This document shows positions 1 through 6,297 of a stretch of DNA of 13,317 nt, piece after piece. The first letter of the stretch is position 1, and the number at the start of each line of letters is the position of its first letter. The translations under genes were made by a program, and so were the position numbers. Source of the DNA: an uncultured Selenomonadaceae bacterium (GTDB lineage: Bacteria; Bacillota; Negativicutes; Selenomonadales; Selenomonadaceae); contig CAJODU010000027.1 of the NCBI GenBank assembly GCA_905233325.1, positions 1-13,317 on the forward strand. The letters run 5' to 3'. The notes beneath the pieces are model-generated. The model was given only the letters and a program-made list of their open reading frames with translations, made no database searches and was not told the origin of the DNA.

Positions 1-1
1 G

Positions 2-319
2 CTCCGTGCCGTCGAAGAAGATTTTAGTAATGCCACTGACTTGGCGGACTACCTCGTCAAGAAGGGTATGCCCTTCAGAGAGGCTCACGCCGTCAGCGGC
101 AGGATCGTCCACGACTGCATTGCAAAAGGCGTCTACCTCAAGGATATGTCACTTGAGGACTTCAAGGGTTATTCCGCTTTGTTTGATGAAGATGTCAAAG
201 AGGCAATCAAGCCGGAGACCTGCGTCGCGAATCGTAACTCCTTGGGCGGCACTTCCTATCATCAAGTTGAAGTGCAGATTGTTGCCGCTCGTGAATGGAT
301 CAGCAGGCAATCAAAATGA
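2..319 (+). CDS. argH: Argininosuccinate lyase, C-terminal part (5' end outside window)
   Basis: Argininosuccinate lyase splits argininosuccinate into arginine and fumarate, the last step of arginine synthesis in the cytoplasm. Only the last 105 codons are present; the frame is open from base 2 and the real start lies upstream. The stretch ATDLADYLVKKGMPFREAH is the typical opening of the ArgH C-terminal domain (usual form ATDLADYLVRKGxPFREAH). It is followed by SLEDFKGYSALFDEDV and, near the end, the SLGGTS segment seen in this family just before the last helix. The active-site signature lies upstream of the window and cannot be checked. The stop codon overlaps the most likely start of the next gene (ATGA), so the two are probably co-transcribed and translationally coupled. 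The assignment rests on motif recognition only. Confidence 0.9.
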   Translation, partial: LRAVEEDFSNATDLADYLVKKGMPFREAHAVSGRIVHDCIAKGVYLKDMSLEDFKGYSALFDEDVKEAIKPETCVANRNSLGGTSYHQVEVQIVAAREWISRQSK

Positions 320-954
320 ACATGGAACCACGAATTGCAATATGTATGGTCGTCGCCATTGTCTTGGGAATGATAGGCTCATATTGGATAGATCGCCTCT
401 ATTCAAGACCTAATGCTCCGTTGAGTTTCCCTGAGGACATTGAAAACCGCTCACGATTCCGCAAGCCGCTGTTGATGCTCTTCCTGTTCGGCTGTGTCTT
501 GCATTTCTCAGCAGTCCCTCTGCCGCAAGCCGTCTATCTGGCAGCCGCCTCATTCTTCCTGTTGCTGTACACCTTCACAGATTTCGAGCAGTATGTCATA
601 TTTGATTTAATGCTCCTGCCGTTCGCCGTGATAGGTTTAGTGGCAATGATTCACTTGGATTGGTCGATTTACGATCACTTGATAGCGGCGGTAGTCGGCG
701 GAGCGGCGTTCCTGCTGCTTGCTATCACAACACACGGAGCGATTGGCGGCGGTGATATTAAACTCATTGCGGCACTTGGTATCTGGCTTGGCGGCAAGCT
801 GCTCTTGAATGTCGTCATAATAGGCTGTATACTCGCCGGTGTATCGGGTTTGATGATGTTGATAGTGAAGCAAAAGGATCGCAAGAGTTTCTTTGCTTAC
901 GGTCCTTATTTTGCACTGACGACGCTGTACATATTGATAAAATCTACTTCTTGA
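316..954 (+). CDS. Type IV prepilin peptidase (A24 family), short form
   Basis: Membrane aspartyl protease that removes the leader peptide of type IV prepilins and pseudopilins at the cytoplasmic face. The protein (212 aa from ATG 316) is almost entirely hydrophobic. Both catalytic aspartates can be seen: D89 in FTDFEQYVIFD and D147 in the GxGD signature GGGDIKL. A FAYGPYFAL segment matches the conserved F(A/G)xGP(F/Y) stretch before the last helix. The zinc-binding CxxC pairs of the N-terminal methyltransferase domain of PilD are absent and the protein is shorter than the usual 250-290 aa, so it may cleave without N-methylating. I chose ATG 316 because it overlaps the argH stop as ATGA and has AGCAGG 8 bases upstream; an ATG at 295 in the same frame has no ribosome-binding site. 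Its likely substrates are the pseudopilins at 9242-10653. The 3' end overlaps the convergent dnaA by 11 bases. Confidence 0.85.
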   Translation: MNMEPRIAICMVVAIVLGMIGSYWIDRLYSRPNAPLSFPEDIENRSRFRKPLLMLFLFGCVLHFSAVPLPQAVYLAAASFFLLLYTFTDFEQYVIFDLMLLPFAVIGLVAMIHLDWSIYDHLIAAVVGGAAFLLLAITTHGAIGGGDIKLIAALGIWLGGKLLLNVVIIGCILAGVSGLMMLIVKQKDRKSFFAYGPYFALTTLYILIKSTS

Positions 955-2383
955 TGTGTTCGATTAAATTGTCAAGCATTTCTTTGAACTTCGGCTCCTT
1001 GTTGCGCTTGGCTTTAATCTTGTCATAGCCGCGAATAACGGTAGTGTGATTCAAGCCTCCGAAGTAGCGGGCAATCTCCGGAAAAGAATCCGGCGTCAAC
1101 TCTCTGCACAGATACATTACAATCTGACGCGGATATGCAAACTTAGGAGCGCGGCTCTTAATATGCAGATCAGTGACTGACAAATTGAAATACATTGCGA
1201 CTGTTTTTTCTATGTCCTCGATTGATATGGGCGTTTTGAGTGCCTCAGCGTCAATGGAGTTCCTGCTCTCGTCGACAATGGACATGTCAAAAGTCTTGTT
1301 TGTGAGTGAGGCAAAGGCGACGACACGAGTAAAGACGCCCTCAAGGTCGCGGACGTTGGTGTCGATCTCCTTGGCAATCTTCGCAATCACCTCATAGGGT
1401 ACATCTATATTCTCAAGCATGGCCTTCTTCTGCAAGATGGCGATTCTTGTCTCCAGATCAGGCTTCTGAATATCAGTTACCAGTCCCCAGTCAAAACGTG
1501 AGCGCAGTCTCTCTTCAATACCGGAAACACTTTGAGGGTGGCGGTCGCTTGAAAGAACTATCTGCTTGTCAAGGTTGTAGAGAGTGTTGAAGGTGTGAAA
1601 AAATTCCTCCTGCGTGGAATCCTTACCGGCGAGGAATTGAACATCATCAACGAGAAGGACATCAATGGTGCGATATTTCTGTTTAAATCCGCCGATTTTG
1701 TTATCACGAAGAGCATTGATCAATTCGTTTGTGAATTGCTCGGAAGATACATATAAAACTCGCTTACTCGGCGATTTTTTTATTATGGCATTGCCGATAG
1801 CGTGCATTAAATGAGTCTTTCCAAGACCGACGCCGCCGTAAATGAAAAATGGATTGTAGGATTTACCGGGGGCTTTGGCAACGGCAAGGGCGGCAGCATG
1901 AGCAAATTCATTTGACTTGCCGATGATGAAATTCTCAAAAGTATATTTGGAAATGAGCGTAGAAGTGTCACTGACAGCTTGAACGTCAACATTGTTGCTC
2001 TCATTTGAGGCAAGGGTATCTACACTTGACGGATCAATATGAACCTCTGATTCGGAATCTAAGGAATGTATTGACAATGTGGTTTGCAAGTCATTTTGTG
2101 ACTTTGATTTTGAGCTTTTTTTACCTTCAGACTGATTTAACTTCAACACTATGGAAAAATGTTCACCTGTCAGATTGTAGACTGCCTCTTCAAGGTGTGA
2201 CAGATAGCGTTCCTCGATCCATTGTCGTCTGAAATCCGTTGAGATACCGAGGGAAAGTACATTTTTTTCTAAAGACAGCGGAATCAGAGGCTCCAACCAC
2301 TTTTGACAGGCTGTCTCTGAGATCACCTCTTGCATCTTAACCAAAATTTGTTTCCAGAATACTTTTAACTGAGATGAATCCAT
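944..2383 (-). CDS. dnaA: DnaA, replication initiator (isolated, altered DNA-recognition loop)
   Basis: DnaA is an AAA+ ATPase that binds DnaA boxes and opens the origin. The protein is 479 aa and spans all four domains. Domain I covers about 1-80. A polar, Ser/Asn-rich linker follows (about 84-143). The AAA+ domain III has Walker A GGVGLGKT (183-190), Walker B LLVDD (243-247), sensor SSDR (278-281), and the arginine-finger box ERLRSRF (291-297). Domain IV (about 385-479) includes PRQIVMYLCREL and the helix-turn-helix signature. That signature reads GGLNHTTVIRG (442-452) where most DnaA proteins have GGRDHTTVIHA, so residues in the DnaA-box contact loop differ (L444, N445). The start has AGGAG 8 bases upstream. 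dnaN and recF, the usual neighbours, are absent; the gene is last in an operon behind a methyltransferase, 20 bases away. It could be a second DnaA or a relocated sole copy. Confidence 0.93.
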   Translation of the reverse strand: MDSSQLKVFWKQILVKMQEVISETACQKWLEPLIPLSLEKNVLSLGISTDFRRQWIEERYLSHLEEAVYNLTGEHFSIVLKLNQSEGKKSSKSKSQNDLQTTLSIHSLDSESEVHIDPSSVDTLASNESNNVDVQAVSDTSTLISKYTFENFIIGKSNEFAHAAALAVAKAPGKSYNPFFIYGGVGLGKTHLMHAIGNAIIKKSPSKRVLYVSSEQFTNELINALRDNKIGGFKQKYRTIDVLLVDDVQFLAGKDSTQEEFFHTFNTLYNLDKQIVLSSDRHPQSVSGIEERLRSRFDWGLVTDIQKPDLETRIAILQKKAMLENIDVPYEVIAKIAKEIDTNVRDLEGVFTRVVAFASLTNKTFDMSIVDESRNSIDAEALKTPISIEDIEKTVAMYFNLSVTDLHIKSRAPKFAYPRQIVMYLCRELTPDSFPEIARYFGGLNHTTVIRGYDKIKAKRNKEPKFKEMLDNLIEHIKK

Positions 2384-2403
2384 TAAAATCTCCTTCTGCT
2401 ATA

Positions 2404-3147
2404 TCAATGCTGTTTTTTTGCGTAAATTGCGAAAAGTGGTACTAAATCATAGTCAATCTTGTCCTTTTGGACGATAGGAGCAATATCTTCTTCAAATTCT
2501 ACCTCAAAATTGAGCGTTTTCAAAAGATTTATATCCCAACTCGGTCTGGTGTGAGTACTGATTCGCAAATGTTCCTTGATGTCATTACATTCAATCAGCA
2601 TTTCATCATCAACATTGGCCTTTGTGCAAGTTTGCTCGTTTGTGAAATTTTTGTCGCCGTAGTCTGAGTCAAAATTCATTAAGATACCGCCGATTTTTAA
2701 AACTCTGTGCCACTCGCGATAAGCCTGCATGGCGTCCGGCAGCGTCCAAGTGAGGTTGCGGCTTATCACGACGTCAAAAGTCTCATCATCAAAGCACAAG
2801 TCTTGAGCATTCATCTTGACAAAATCTGCGCGGCCTCCGAACTCCAGCATATTTTTCTTTGCCTCGTGAATCATCTTCAGTGACATATCAATACCAGTCA
2901 CATGATGACCGCAATCAGCCAAAAGTATTGCGAAAAAACCTGCGCCGGTGCCAACGTCCAAAATTTTCAGAGGTTCTGTTGACGGTAAATGTTGTTGTAT
3001 CAGCGAGAGCCAAGCCCTGCCATTCTCACCGGCTAATTCAATTCGACGAACACGACTGAAATCTGTGCTGCGTTTGTCCCAATAGTTCTCTATCCTTTTC
3101 TCTAAATTATTTGTAAGAAATTTCTGCTCTAAATTTACAGGTGACAT
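2404..3147 (-). CDS. Class I SAM-dependent methyltransferase, substrate unknown
   Basis: A 247-aa soluble Rossmann-fold methyltransferase of the UbiE/type-11 kind. Visible motifs are the SAM-binding glycine loop LDVGTGAGF (63-71), the acidic residue ending strand 2 in VTGIDMS (D87), AQDLCFDDETFDVV for motifs II/III (about 114-127), and HRVLKIGG (147-154). The segment SRNLTWTLPDA (129-139) and the N-terminal YWDKRS (22-27) recall a Firmicute methyltransferase subfamily that often sits near metal or peptide uptake genes; I recall this family only loosely and draw no substrate from it. The start has GGAGA 9 bases upstream. The gene lies 24 bases after the ATPase-like gene and 20 bases before dnaA on the same strand, with no terminator in either gap, so all three are probably one transcript. 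The substrate could be a small molecule or a cofactor; nothing in the sequence decides this. Confidence 0.8.
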   Translation of the reverse strand: MSPVNLEQKFLTNNLEKRIENYWDKRSTDFSRVRRIELAGENGRAWLSLIQQHLPSTEPLKILDVGTGAGFFAILLADCGHHVTGIDMSLKMIHEAKKNMLEFGGRADFVKMNAQDLCFDDETFDVVISRNLTWTLPDAMQAYREWHRVLKIGGILMNFDSDYGDKNFTNEQTCTKANVDDEMLIECNDIKEHLRISTHTRPSWDINLLKTLNFEVEFEEDIAPIVQKDKIDYDLVPLFAIYAKKQH

Positions 3148-3171
3148 AAATTAGATTCTCCATTCTAAAGA

Positions 3172-4383
3172 TCATGTATTTGAAGGTGAAATCGGCTTGA
3201 CGCGCAGGGAATTTGCCAAAATCAAAATGATAAATATCAACATTCCGACTGCTGCAAAGAGTGGATTAAACGGTATAGGCGGATTCTCCAACATCATCAT
3301 CAATGAGGGGGGTATCAGCAATACCCAGGCAAGATATGCAAGGCGTCTGTTCTGTTGGACAGTTTCGCTGATTTTTTTTGCAATTTTGAGTAATTCCAAG
3401 AATTGTTCCAGTTTACTAATTTCAAAATCTATGTGAATTTGATCATCAACCAATTTTAGATTGTTGCTTGTCAAAAGTACAGATGTGTCCGCATTTATCA
3501 TCGCCGGCAGATCGACGACATCTTTGCCAATCATTGCCACATATTTTCCGTGAGCACGCATTAATTGAACTTCGCGAGCCTTGCCCTCTGAAGTAAGAGC
3601 AGCCCTCACATTGTCAACTGATATATTCTTCGCTACAGCGTGGACGGTCTTTTTTGATTCAGAACTCAGCAGGGCAGTCTCAAAATTCAGCCTTTTGAGA
3701 TGATCAAGAAAATCTTTTGCATCTAAATCTATTTCATCTTTCAGTGCGACAATACCTCTGACCATTCTTCCCATCAGCAACAGGAGCGGAGTTTTGCCTT
3801 TCGCGGCGAGCTGATCGACTTTAGTCAAAATTTCCGAACTGACTTCAACCTTTTCTGAAGTGATCCACTTCGGACGGCCAAAACGAACGGGCGTATTATT
3901 CATCAACGCCTCAACACCACAGCCGGAAATCTCACGGAAGGCAGCCACTCTTTGCAAATTTAATCTGCGATGTTCCGCTGTCTCATAAATCTTCTTAGCA
4001 AGGAAGTGTTTAGACTCACTAACGGCGGAGGCGGAATAGGCAAGCAAAGTATTTTGGGAAAGTCCCTCCGGCACAAGATCGGTAATGTAGTAGTTGCCGT
4101 CGGTTATGATATTGCTCATTGAAATGGCGACAGTATCCACAGTGTTCAACGTCAGCAGAGATTCGGCAGTTGGCATTTTAACTCCGATATTAGAGACCAT
4201 TTCCTTGGCGCGTTTGAATATCAAAGGCGTCGTCAAGGCAAGGCAAAACGGCGAGAAGGCAATCATAACCGTCAACCCCGTCAAAATGGCTTCATCTAAT
4301 CCCTTGTGAGCATACTGCCAGCCTATCGCTACAGCGGTCGTCAATAATTCAAGCATTATGTACAATTTTATTTTGGGCAGCAA
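3172..4383 (-). CDS. P1B-type ATPase-like pseudoenzyme lacking catalytic and metal-binding residues
   Basis: The protein (403 aa from TTG 4383; numbers below are from the upstream GTG 4392) aligns by eye with the C-terminal half of CopA/ZntA-type metal pumps: two membrane segments (about 10-55), the P/N catalytic domains (about 75-320) and two closing membrane segments (about 351-394). The heavy-metal-binding domain, first helices and TGE actuator domain are missing. Every diagnostic motif is changed: CPC is SPF (47-49), DKTGTLT is SMSNIIT (91-97) so the phosphorylated Asp is gone, HP is HF (129-130), TGD is SSE, GDGIND is GKDVVD (289-294), and the closing helices lack the usual metal-ligand pattern. 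Only GxGV (157-160) is kept. The frame is nonetheless open, with promoter and ribosome-binding site. AGGTGA lies 5 bases before TTG 4383, while GTG 4392 sits inside that site and only about 6 bases from the predicted transcript start. No function is known to me; transport seems impossible. Confidence 0.75.
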   Translation of the reverse strand: MLPKIKLYIMLELLTTAVAIGWQYAHKGLDEAILTGLTVMIAFSPFCLALTTPLIFKRAKEMVSNIGVKMPTAESLLTLNTVDTVAISMSNIITDGNYYITDLVPEGLSQNTLLAYSASAVSESKHFLAKKIYETAEHRRLNLQRVAAFREISGCGVEALMNNTPVRFGRPKWITSEKVEVSSEILTKVDQLAAKGKTPLLLLMGRMVRGIVALKDEIDLDAKDFLDHLKRLNFETALLSSESKKTVHAVAKNISVDNVRAALTSEGKAREVQLMRAHGKYVAMIGKDVVDLPAMINADTSVLLTSNNLKLVDDQIHIDFEISKLEQFLELLKIAKKISETVQQNRRLAYLAWVLLIPPSLMMMLENPPIPFNPLFAAVGMLIFIILILANSLRVKPISPSNT

Positions 4384-4404
4384 AATTTTCACCTCTTCGA
4401 TTAG

Positions 4405-4433
4405 ATTATATAACCATTTTGATAAAACTTCAA
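4405..4433 (-). promoter_or_regulatory. Sigma-70-type promoter for the ATPase-like/methyltransferase/dnaA operon
   Basis: On the minus strand TTGAAG (4428-4433) is followed after exactly 17 bases by a perfect TATAAT (4405-4410). The predicted transcript start near 4398 leaves a leader of only about 14 bases before TTG 4383, just enough for its AGGTGA site. It would drive all three downstream genes, since no terminator is seen before dnaA ends. Confidence 0.75.
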
Positions 4434-4445
4434 TAAAACTTCAGC

Positions 4446-4469
4446 AAAAAAAACAGGCTTATTCGCCCG
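4446..4469 (-). terminator. Rho-independent terminator after the aminotransferase gene
   Basis: Read on the minus strand, CGGGC-GAATAA-loop-GCCTG (five pairs, one G-U) is followed at once by eight T. It starts 11 bases after the aminotransferase stop codon and 13 bases before the next promoter, so it separates the two transcription units. The stem is short, so termination may be partial. Confidence 0.65.
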
Positions 4470-4480
4470 AAAAAAATTAA

Positions 4481-5644
4481 TCAAAATATTCCGCTTACTC
4501 TGACCTTTTCAGCGACACGGCACATATTTTCTACTGATTGCACAAGTGCCATTCTGACAAATCCTTCGCCACTTGCACCAAATGCGGATCCAGGCGTTAC
4601 CAAGACACCGGCTTTTTCGAGTAGTTTTATGGTAAACTCTTCGGAATTTTTAAAACCGTTGGGAATTTTTGCCCAGACAAACATTGTAGCTTTAGGCTTG
4701 TCTATCTTCCAGCCGACTTCGTTGAGACCGTCAATCAAGGCATCGATCTTTTCAATATAGGCTTGGCGAGTTGCTTCTATTACTGATTGAGGACTTCTAA
4801 GCGCGGCAATGGCGGCCTTCTGAATCGGCAGAAACATGCCATAATCCATATTAGATTTTAATTTCTTGACGTAGGAAACTATATCACGATTGCCGAGGCA
4901 AAATCCAATTCTGGCACCGGCAAGCCCGTAAGTCTTTGATAGAGAGTTAAACTCAACCCCAACATCTTTGGCACCCTTGAACGCAAGGAAACTGCCGCAG
5001 CGGTGACCGTCAAACACCAATTCACTGTAAGCGTTGTCGTGAAGTACCGTAATGTCATACTTCTTGGCAAAGGCAACCAGCTCCTCATAAAAACTATCGG
5101 GAGCAATCGCCGTTGTAGGATTGTTGGGGTAACTCACTACCATGAATTTGGCACGGTGTGCCACATCGACAGGTATATCACTGAATTTAATCAAATAATC
5201 ATTTTCCGGCTTTTGAGGCATATAATATAAATTAGATCCGGCAATTTTTGGACCGTCAGCAAAGATGGGATAGCAGGGATCCGGCACAAGCGTCAATTCA
5301 TCATCATCAATAAGCGTCAGTGCAATGTGTGAGAGACCTTCCTGCGAACCGAGCAGGGAACAAATTTCCGTTTCAGAGTCAAGATCGACATTATAACGGC
5401 GTTTATACCACTTGCCGACCTCTTCTAAAAGTTCGCGAGTGTCCATAAGTGCATAGACATAGTTTTCAGGCTTCATTGCCTCTTCAGCTAAAACTTTCAT
5501 CACATGCTGAGGCGGCGGAATATTTGGAGCACCTATGCTGAGATCTATTATATCAATCCCTTCTGCCTTCTTCTGTTTCTTCATTGTCGCCAGACGTGCA
5601 AACACACCTTCACCGAATTGATCCATTCTGCTTGCAAATTTCAC
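4481..5644 (-). CDS. Pyridoxal-phosphate aminotransferase, class I/II, AlaC/DapL2-like
   Basis: Fold-type I aminotransferase of 387 aa. Visible landmarks (numbered from GTG 5644) are SIGAPNIPPP near the N terminus, YPNNPT (172-177), the cofactor-contacting Asp and Tyr in HDNAYSE (D203, Y206), the lysine that holds PLP in SLSKTYGLAGARIGF (K237), and a C-terminal arginine in GFVRMAL that should bind the substrate carboxylate. Overall it resembles E. coli AlaC (glutamate-pyruvate transaminase) and the archaeal-type DapL2 branch; alanine aminotransferase or LL-diaminopimelate aminotransferase are both possible and the sequence does not choose. I start it at GTG 5644 because GAGGAA lies 6-7 bases upstream; the longer TTG 5680 start would lie only about 12 bases from the predicted transcript start and has no clear site. 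It is a single-gene unit with its own promoter and terminator, divergent from fliJ. Confidence 0.85.
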   Translation of the reverse strand: MKFASRMDQFGEGVFARLATMKKQKKAEGIDIIDLSIGAPNIPPPQHVMKVLAEEAMKPENYVYALMDTRELLEEVGKWYKRRYNVDLDSETEICSLLGSQEGLSHIALTLIDDDELTLVPDPCYPIFADGPKIAGSNLYYMPQKPENDYLIKFSDIPVDVAHRAKFMVVSYPNNPTTAIAPDSFYEELVAFAKKYDITVLHDNAYSELVFDGHRCGSFLAFKGAKDVGVEFNSLSKTYGLAGARIGFCLGNRDIVSYVKKLKSNMDYGMFLPIQKAAIAALRSPQSVIEATRQAYIEKIDALIDGLNEVGWKIDKPKATMFVWAKIPNGFKNSEEFTIKLLEKAGVLVTPGSAFGASGEGFVRMALVQSVENMCRVAEKVRVSGIF

Positions 5645-5698
5645 TGTAATTTCCTCATTTCTATCTTCAATACTTCGCAATCTGTTTTGCAGATTTTT

Positions 5699-5727
5699 AT
5701 TTTATCTAAATATGCGGCTAAAGTCAA
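5699..5727 (-). promoter_or_regulatory. Sigma-70-type promoter for the aminotransferase gene
   Basis: On the minus strand TTGACT (5722-5727) is followed after 17 bases by TAAAAT (5699-5704). The predicted transcript start, near 5692, gives a leader of about 48 bases to GTG 5644 and supports that start over TTG 5680. Confidence 0.7.
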
Positions 5728-5832
5728 ATATTTTGATTATTTATAGTGCAGGAGATTTTGATTTTTTGAAGAATTAATTAATAATTAAAGATAAAATTAA
5801 AGTGAATGATAGATTAATATAGTAAGGTAAAA
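5728..5832 (+). other. AT-rich divergent intergenic region upstream of fliJ
   Basis: Very A+T-rich stretch between the divergent aminotransferase promoter and fliJ. It must hold the flagellar gene promoter unless transcription comes from elsewhere, but I cannot pick one: TTGATT (5758-5763) has only poor -10 candidates 15-18 bases on, and I see no good sigma-28 site. AAGG stands 5 bases before the fliJ ATG. No DnaA boxes or RNA genes are seen. Confidence 0.4.
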
Positions 5833-6282
5833 ATGAAAAAATTTAAATTTCAGCTTGAAACTCTGCTAAAAGTCACACGACGCAAAAAAGACGATGCAGA
5901 ATTAAAATTTGCAGAAGTATCCAGAAAACTTGAAGAATACAAAATGGTATTGCAAGCCCTTCTGCAGGAAATGAAACAGGGGCAAAAAGAATATGCAGAA
6001 CTGACAAGCGAAGGCAAAAAAGTCACAATCGGTGTGATAATGACATATAATGCTTTCTTCAACTGGAAAAAGCAGCAAATAGACAATCAGCAGCAGTTGA
6101 TATTGAAAACCACTGAGGAAAGGCAGCGAAAATTAAAGACGCTGATGGACTTGATGACGTATCTGAAGAGTATTGAACAGCTCAAGGAAAAGCGTCTGAA
6201 AGAATACAACGATGAATTATTATTTGAGGAACAGAAAATGCTTGATGAGATAGGGTTGCAGCTCTATGTCAGAGGCAATTAA
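5833..6282 (+). CDS. fliJ: Flagellar export chaperone FliJ
   Basis: FliJ is the coiled-coil stalk of the flagellar type III export gate, linking the FliI ATPase to FlhA and recycling export chaperones in the cytoplasm. The 149-aa protein has the usual length (about 147) and the usual opening, MKKFKFQLETLLKV, matching the FxFxLExLLxxR pattern of the family. It is then almost wholly charged helix with heptad-like spacing, two long arms joined near residue 70 (VTIGVIMTYNAFF). FliJ sequences are poorly conserved, so the call rests on the N-terminal pattern, length, coiled coil and the lytic transglycosylase and MotE-like genes that follow. fliI, its normal upstream partner, is not here: the gene is first in its cluster after a divergent intergenic region. 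AAGG lies 5 bases before the ATG. Confidence 0.8.
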   Translation: MKKFKFQLETLLKVTRRKKDDAELKFAEVSRKLEEYKMVLQALLQEMKQGQKEYAELTSEGKKVTIGVIMTYNAFFNWKKQQIDNQQQLILKTTEERQRKLKTLMDLMTYLKSIEQLKEKRLKEYNDELLFEEQKMLDEIGLQLYVRGN

Positions 6283-6297
6283 CGGAAGGGCGATGAT

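Noticed and set aside
6..413. A 135-codon plus-strand frame overlapping argH and the prepilin peptidase
   Set aside because: It lies in the wrong frame of ArgH and has an Arg/Ser-rich, low-order composition.
4130..4142. A near-match to a DnaA box (GTATCCACA) inside the ATPase-like gene
   Set aside because: It is a single 8-of-9 match within coding sequence; I see no cluster, AT-rich unwinding element or dnaN nearby, so there is no support for an origin.
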